Below are positions 14,611 through 17,014 of a stretch of 17,014 bases of DNA, one piece after another. Source of the DNA: Actinomycetota bacterium (lineage in GTDB: Bacteria > Actinomycetota > Actinomycetes > Streptosporangiales > Streptosporangiaceae); the NCBI GenBank assembly GCA_003168295.1, contig PMST01000597.1:1-17014 (forward strand), given 5' to 3'. The notes beneath the pieces are model-generated. The model saw only the letters and a list, made by a program, of their open reading frames with translations, made no database searches and was not told where the DNA came from. Within the stretch, counting starts at the first letter, position 1. Every line of letters begins with the position of its first letter. The position numbers and the translations under genes were made by a program.

Positions 14611-15147
14611 TCAGCCGGAACACGACCGCAGCAGCTCCCCCACCACGCGCAGGATCGTGTCGACCACGGCGGCGGGCGGCTGCGTCGCGGTATCAAGTAC
14701 GAGATGGTCACGGTCCCAGGGTTCGTAATCACGATCAAGGACCTGCTGCCAGCTCGGCAGGGCAAGACCGGGGATGTCGACCTCGCGGGTTTGCACGCGC
14801 TTGCGGTGCGCGGCCAGGTCGGTGCAGATGAGCTCGACCTCGAGCAGGCACGCACCGTGACCGGCGGCGATATCCCGCCAGGCGTCCCTGGTGACGCCGA
14901 GCGGGTTCACGCACTCGACGACCACGCTGACGCCGTGCCGGAGCTGCTCCGCAGCCACGTCATAGGCGACCATGTAACCGACCGGTCCGAGCGGCGGCCG
15001 CAGTTCCGCCGAATCGATAATCGCCTGCTCGATCCGGTCGACGCGCAGATACGCGAACCCGGTGCGGCGAACCAGGGCGCCGGCCACAGTGCTCTTGCCG
15101 GTAGCCGGCAGACCGCCCACCACGATCAGGACCGGGAAACCTGCCAT
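14611..15147 (-). CDS. P-loop kinase of the AAA_33/zeta-like nucleotide kinase group
   Basis: The product is 178 residues. Walker A is GLPATGKST (12-20). Asp37 lies in YLRVDRIE, VVVECVNP (76-83) is the second core strand, and basic residues Arg115, Lys116 and Arg117 could form the lid. It begins MAGFPVLIVVGGLPATGKS with no signal peptide. This group phosphorylates small molecules (gluconate, aminoglycoside or chloramphenicol kinases) or nucleic acid ends; the substrate cannot be told here. It is 86 bases after the menD stop and 158 before lysR. The start is fixed by an in-frame TGA just upstream, though the ribosome binding site is weak. A link to CO oxidation is not evident. Confidence 0.75.
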   Translation of the reverse strand: MAGFPVLIVVGGLPATGKSTVAGALVRRTGFAYLRVDRIEQAIIDSAELRPPLGPVGYMVAYDVAAEQLRHGVSVVVECVNPLGVTRDAWRDIAAGHGACLLEVELICTDLAAHRKRVQTREVDIPGLALPSWQQVLDRDYEPWDRDHLVLDTATQPPAAVVDTILRVVGELLRSCSG

Positions 15148-15233
15148 CCGGCCATGCTTTCACGACGGCCACGGAGGAGAGAGGCAGGCGGGGCCGCACA
15201 CCGTGACCTGGGTCCGGCTGCGGCCGGGATGCG

Positions 15234-16991
15234 TTAAAGGGCGGAGCGTATGGCCTGCGCCGCGGCCTCCCGCAGCGTGGCCCGGAGCGCGGCGCCCGCA
15301 GCACGGTCGGTCCGGGCTTCAACCATCCTCAGGCCCGTGCCCTGCAGCACCTTGCTCAGGTCATCCGGCTGCTCGAGGCGCTGATAGGGCAGGCCGAACG
15401 CCGCGGCCAGATGCTTGAGCTCCGCGCCGTGCGGGGTACCGAAGATCCGCTCGAACGAGTCAGGGAAGGCGGCCTGTTCCAGCGTCGAGAAGATGCCCCC
15501 GCCGTCATTGTTGATCACGATCAGGCACAGATCAGGGCGCGGCTCGCTCGGCCCGAGCGCCAGGCCGGGGGCATCGTGCAGGAACGTCAGGTCGCCGATC
15601 ACGGCGAACGCCGGGCCGCGGTGAGCCAGCGCCGCCCCGATGGCCGCGGACGTGGTGCCGTCGATGCCGCTGGCGCCGCGGCTGGCCAGGATGCGCAGAT
15701 CGTCCCGCGGCAAAAGATGAAAATCAATGTCCCGAACGGGCAGGCTTGACCCGGTCCAGAGCATCGAGCCCGCTGGCACGTGGTTGGCGATATCCCGGGC
15801 CAGCCGCGGCTCGGTCAGGACGTCCCCGTCGTCATCGAGGACAGCGTCCGCCGCGGACCGGGCCGCCCCGTCCGCCCGCCGCCAGTCCCTCAGCCAGCCC
15901 CCGGAGTCCTCGGCCGGACCAGGCACGGCGGTGAGCCGGATCGCCAGCGCGACGTCGGTCGCGGCGCGTTGCGGGTCGGCCCAGCGTCCTGGTCCCTGCG
16001 CGATGACCACATGCCTGCGCGCCGGCTCGGACCTGTGAGCCCCAAGGACCCCAAGAGACCCGCGGACCCCGAGAGACCCGAGCAGGGCGCTTTGCGGGCG
16101 GGATAGTCCAGGCCGGCCTGCCGACACGATCAGGTCAGGCTGATGCGCCGTCACGAATTCAGGTGTCGCGAGCAAGTACTGGTAGGCCGATAGCGCGTTC
16201 GGTCCGCGCCTGGCGCCGGACGAGGGCTCCGCGAGCACCGGCCAGCCGGCCCGCTCCGCCAGCTCGACCAGGGCGGCCGCGTCATAATCGCCGTCCCCGC
16301 AGACCACCACGCCGCGCTCGGCCCATGGCACCTCGAGCTCGTCCGGCGATGGCCCTGGCCACTCGAAACCCGTCCACGGCCGTCGGTCCGGGCGCCCGTC
16401 CAGAGGCTCCGGCCAGTCCGGCTCCCCGGCATCGCCGGGGACCAGCGGCTCGCGGAAGGCCAGGTTGAGATGGACCGGGCCGGCCAGCGCGCCCGCGCGA
16501 CCGGACGCCTGCGCCCACGCCTGGCAGGCCAGCGATCGCCAGTACCCGACCATGCCCGCCCGCTCTTCGGGTACTCCCGCCTCGCAGAACCAGCGCACCG
16601 CGCTGCCGTACAGCTTGACCTGGTCGATCACCTGGTTGGCGCCGGTCCCCCGCATCTCGGGCGGCCGGTCCGCCGTGAGCACGAGCAGCGGGACACCGGA
16701 CTCGTCCGCCTCGATCACGGCCGGGTGGAAGTTAGCCGCCGCCGTGCCCGACGTGCACAGCACCGCCACCGGCCGGCGGCTGGCCTTGGCCAGCCCGAGC
16801 GCGGTGAACGAGGCCGACCGCTCGTCAATCCGCACGTGCAGCCGGACCTCGTGCCGTCGCTCGCCGTCGAGGAACGCCAGAGCCAGCGGCGTGCTGCGCG
16901 AGCCCGGGGCCAGGACCACCTCGCGCAGCCCGCACCTGACCAGTTCGTCCGTGAAGACCAGGCCAAACGCGGTGGAGGGATTCATCAGCAT
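15234..16991 (-). CDS. menD: MenD, SEPHCHC synthase of menaquinone synthesis
   Basis: The product is 585 residues and thiamine-diphosphate dependent. It condenses isochorismate with 2-oxoglutarate to 2-succinyl-5-enolpyruvyl-6-hydroxy-3-cyclohexene-1-carboxylate. Landmarks are MNPSTAFGLVFTDELVRCG at the start, PGSRSTPLA (29-37), the cofactor-activating Glu57 in RIDERSASF, CTSGTAAANFHPAVIEA, ADRPPEMRGTGANQ, and the ThDP/Mg motif from GDLTFLHD (466) to NNDGGGIFS (494-502). ATG 16991 gives MLMNPST; ATG 16985 is equally possible and no strong ribosome binding site is visible. It uses the product of isochorismate synthase, whose gene is at the other end of this window. A tandem repeat (16045-16080) inserts GSLGVRGSLGV where relatives have shorter loops. 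Confidence 0.95.
   Translation of the reverse strand: MLMNPSTAFGLVFTDELVRCGLREVVLAPGSRSTPLALAFLDGERRHEVRLHVRIDERSASFTALGLAKASRRPVAVLCTSGTAAANFHPAVIEADESGVPLLVLTADRPPEMRGTGANQVIDQVKLYGSAVRWFCEAGVPEERAGMVGYWRSLACQAWAQASGRAGALAGPVHLNLAFREPLVPGDAGEPDWPEPLDGRPDRRPWTGFEWPGPSPDELEVPWAERGVVVCGDGDYDAAALVELAERAGWPVLAEPSSGARRGPNALSAYQYLLATPEFVTAHQPDLIVSAGRPGLSRPQSALLGSLGVRGSLGVLGAHRSEPARRHVVIAQGPGRWADPQRAATDVALAIRLTAVPGPAEDSGGWLRDWRRADGAARSAADAVLDDDGDVLTEPRLARDIANHVPAGSMLWTGSSLPVRDIDFHLLPRDDLRILASRGASGIDGTTSAAIGAALAHRGPAFAVIGDLTFLHDAPGLALGPSEPRPDLCLIVINNDGGGIFSTLEQAAFPDSFERIFGTPHGAELKHLAAAFGLPYQRLEQPDDLSKVLQGTGLRMVEARTDRAAGAALRATLREAAAQAIRSAL
16045..16080. repeat. 18-bp tandem repeat inside menD
   Basis: Two units read on the minus strand as CGGGTCTCTCGGGGTCCG and CGGGTCTCTTGGGGTCCT, identical at 16 of 18 positions. 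They encode GSLGVR and GSLGVL in frame, after GRPGLSRPQSALL and before a surface stretch in the middle domain. This looks like slipped-strand expansion in a loop. Confidence 0.7.
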
Positions 16992-17014
16992 GGCGGCGTG
17001 GAGACCCCGGCCTT

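Noticed and set aside
14452..15237. 261-codon open frame on the plus strand divergent from lysR
   Set aside because: It is antisense to the P-loop kinase, which has a clear Walker A motif.

Overview
The window reads as a high-GC actinobacterial chromosome segment (Actinomycetota, probably a soil filamentous or related lineage). This rests on strong G/C third-position bias, short gaps with GGAG-type ribosome binding sites, GTG starts, and the gene content: menaquinone synthesis plus an aerobic carbon monoxide dehydrogenase. I cannot place it to genus. Both ends cut genes or their leaders, so it may be a contig or an arbitrary slice.

Layout. Plus strand, 1-6067: the C-terminal part of isochorismate synthase (menF) preceded by a C/G-run repeat; a small acidic protein followed by coxD (MoxR-type AAA+ ATPase) and coxE (VWA protein); a 548-residue secreted-looking beta-sandwich protein with no signal peptide and atypical codons; and a two-gene unit of a 94-residue alpha/beta protein plus a divergent GIY-YIG-like protein. 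The strands converge at 6068-6074. Minus strand, read from right to left (16991 to 6075): menD; a P-loop kinase; a LysR-type regulator; then a tightly packed operon of a small Pro/Glu-rich protein, coxM, coxS, coxL, an XdhC-YHS fusion (coxF-like), coxG, and five consecutive small single-pass membrane proteins.

The core is a form I (true) aerobic Mo-Cu CO dehydrogenase. CoxL carries the AYRCSFR active-site loop with Cys371 and the GIGE glutamate (Glu741); CoxS has both 2Fe-2S cysteine sets and CoxM has the FAD-binding AGGQS motif. CoxD, CoxE and the XdhC-like protein are expected to mature the Mo-Cu site. CoxG should link the enzyme to the membrane or quinone pool. The LysR protein is the likely operon regulator, and an AT-rich dyad lies between it and the operon.

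The least explained part, and the best candidate for an undescribed system, is the run of five small membrane proteins directly behind coxG. All have one N-terminal transmembrane helix followed by a short helical cytoplasmic tail, and at least two pairs look paralogous. Their operon position suggests a membrane scaffold or docking module for CO dehydrogenase and CoxG. The location of the cox genes between two menaquinone-synthesis genes (menF and menD, both pointing inward) fits a quinone-linked role, though this could be coincidence.
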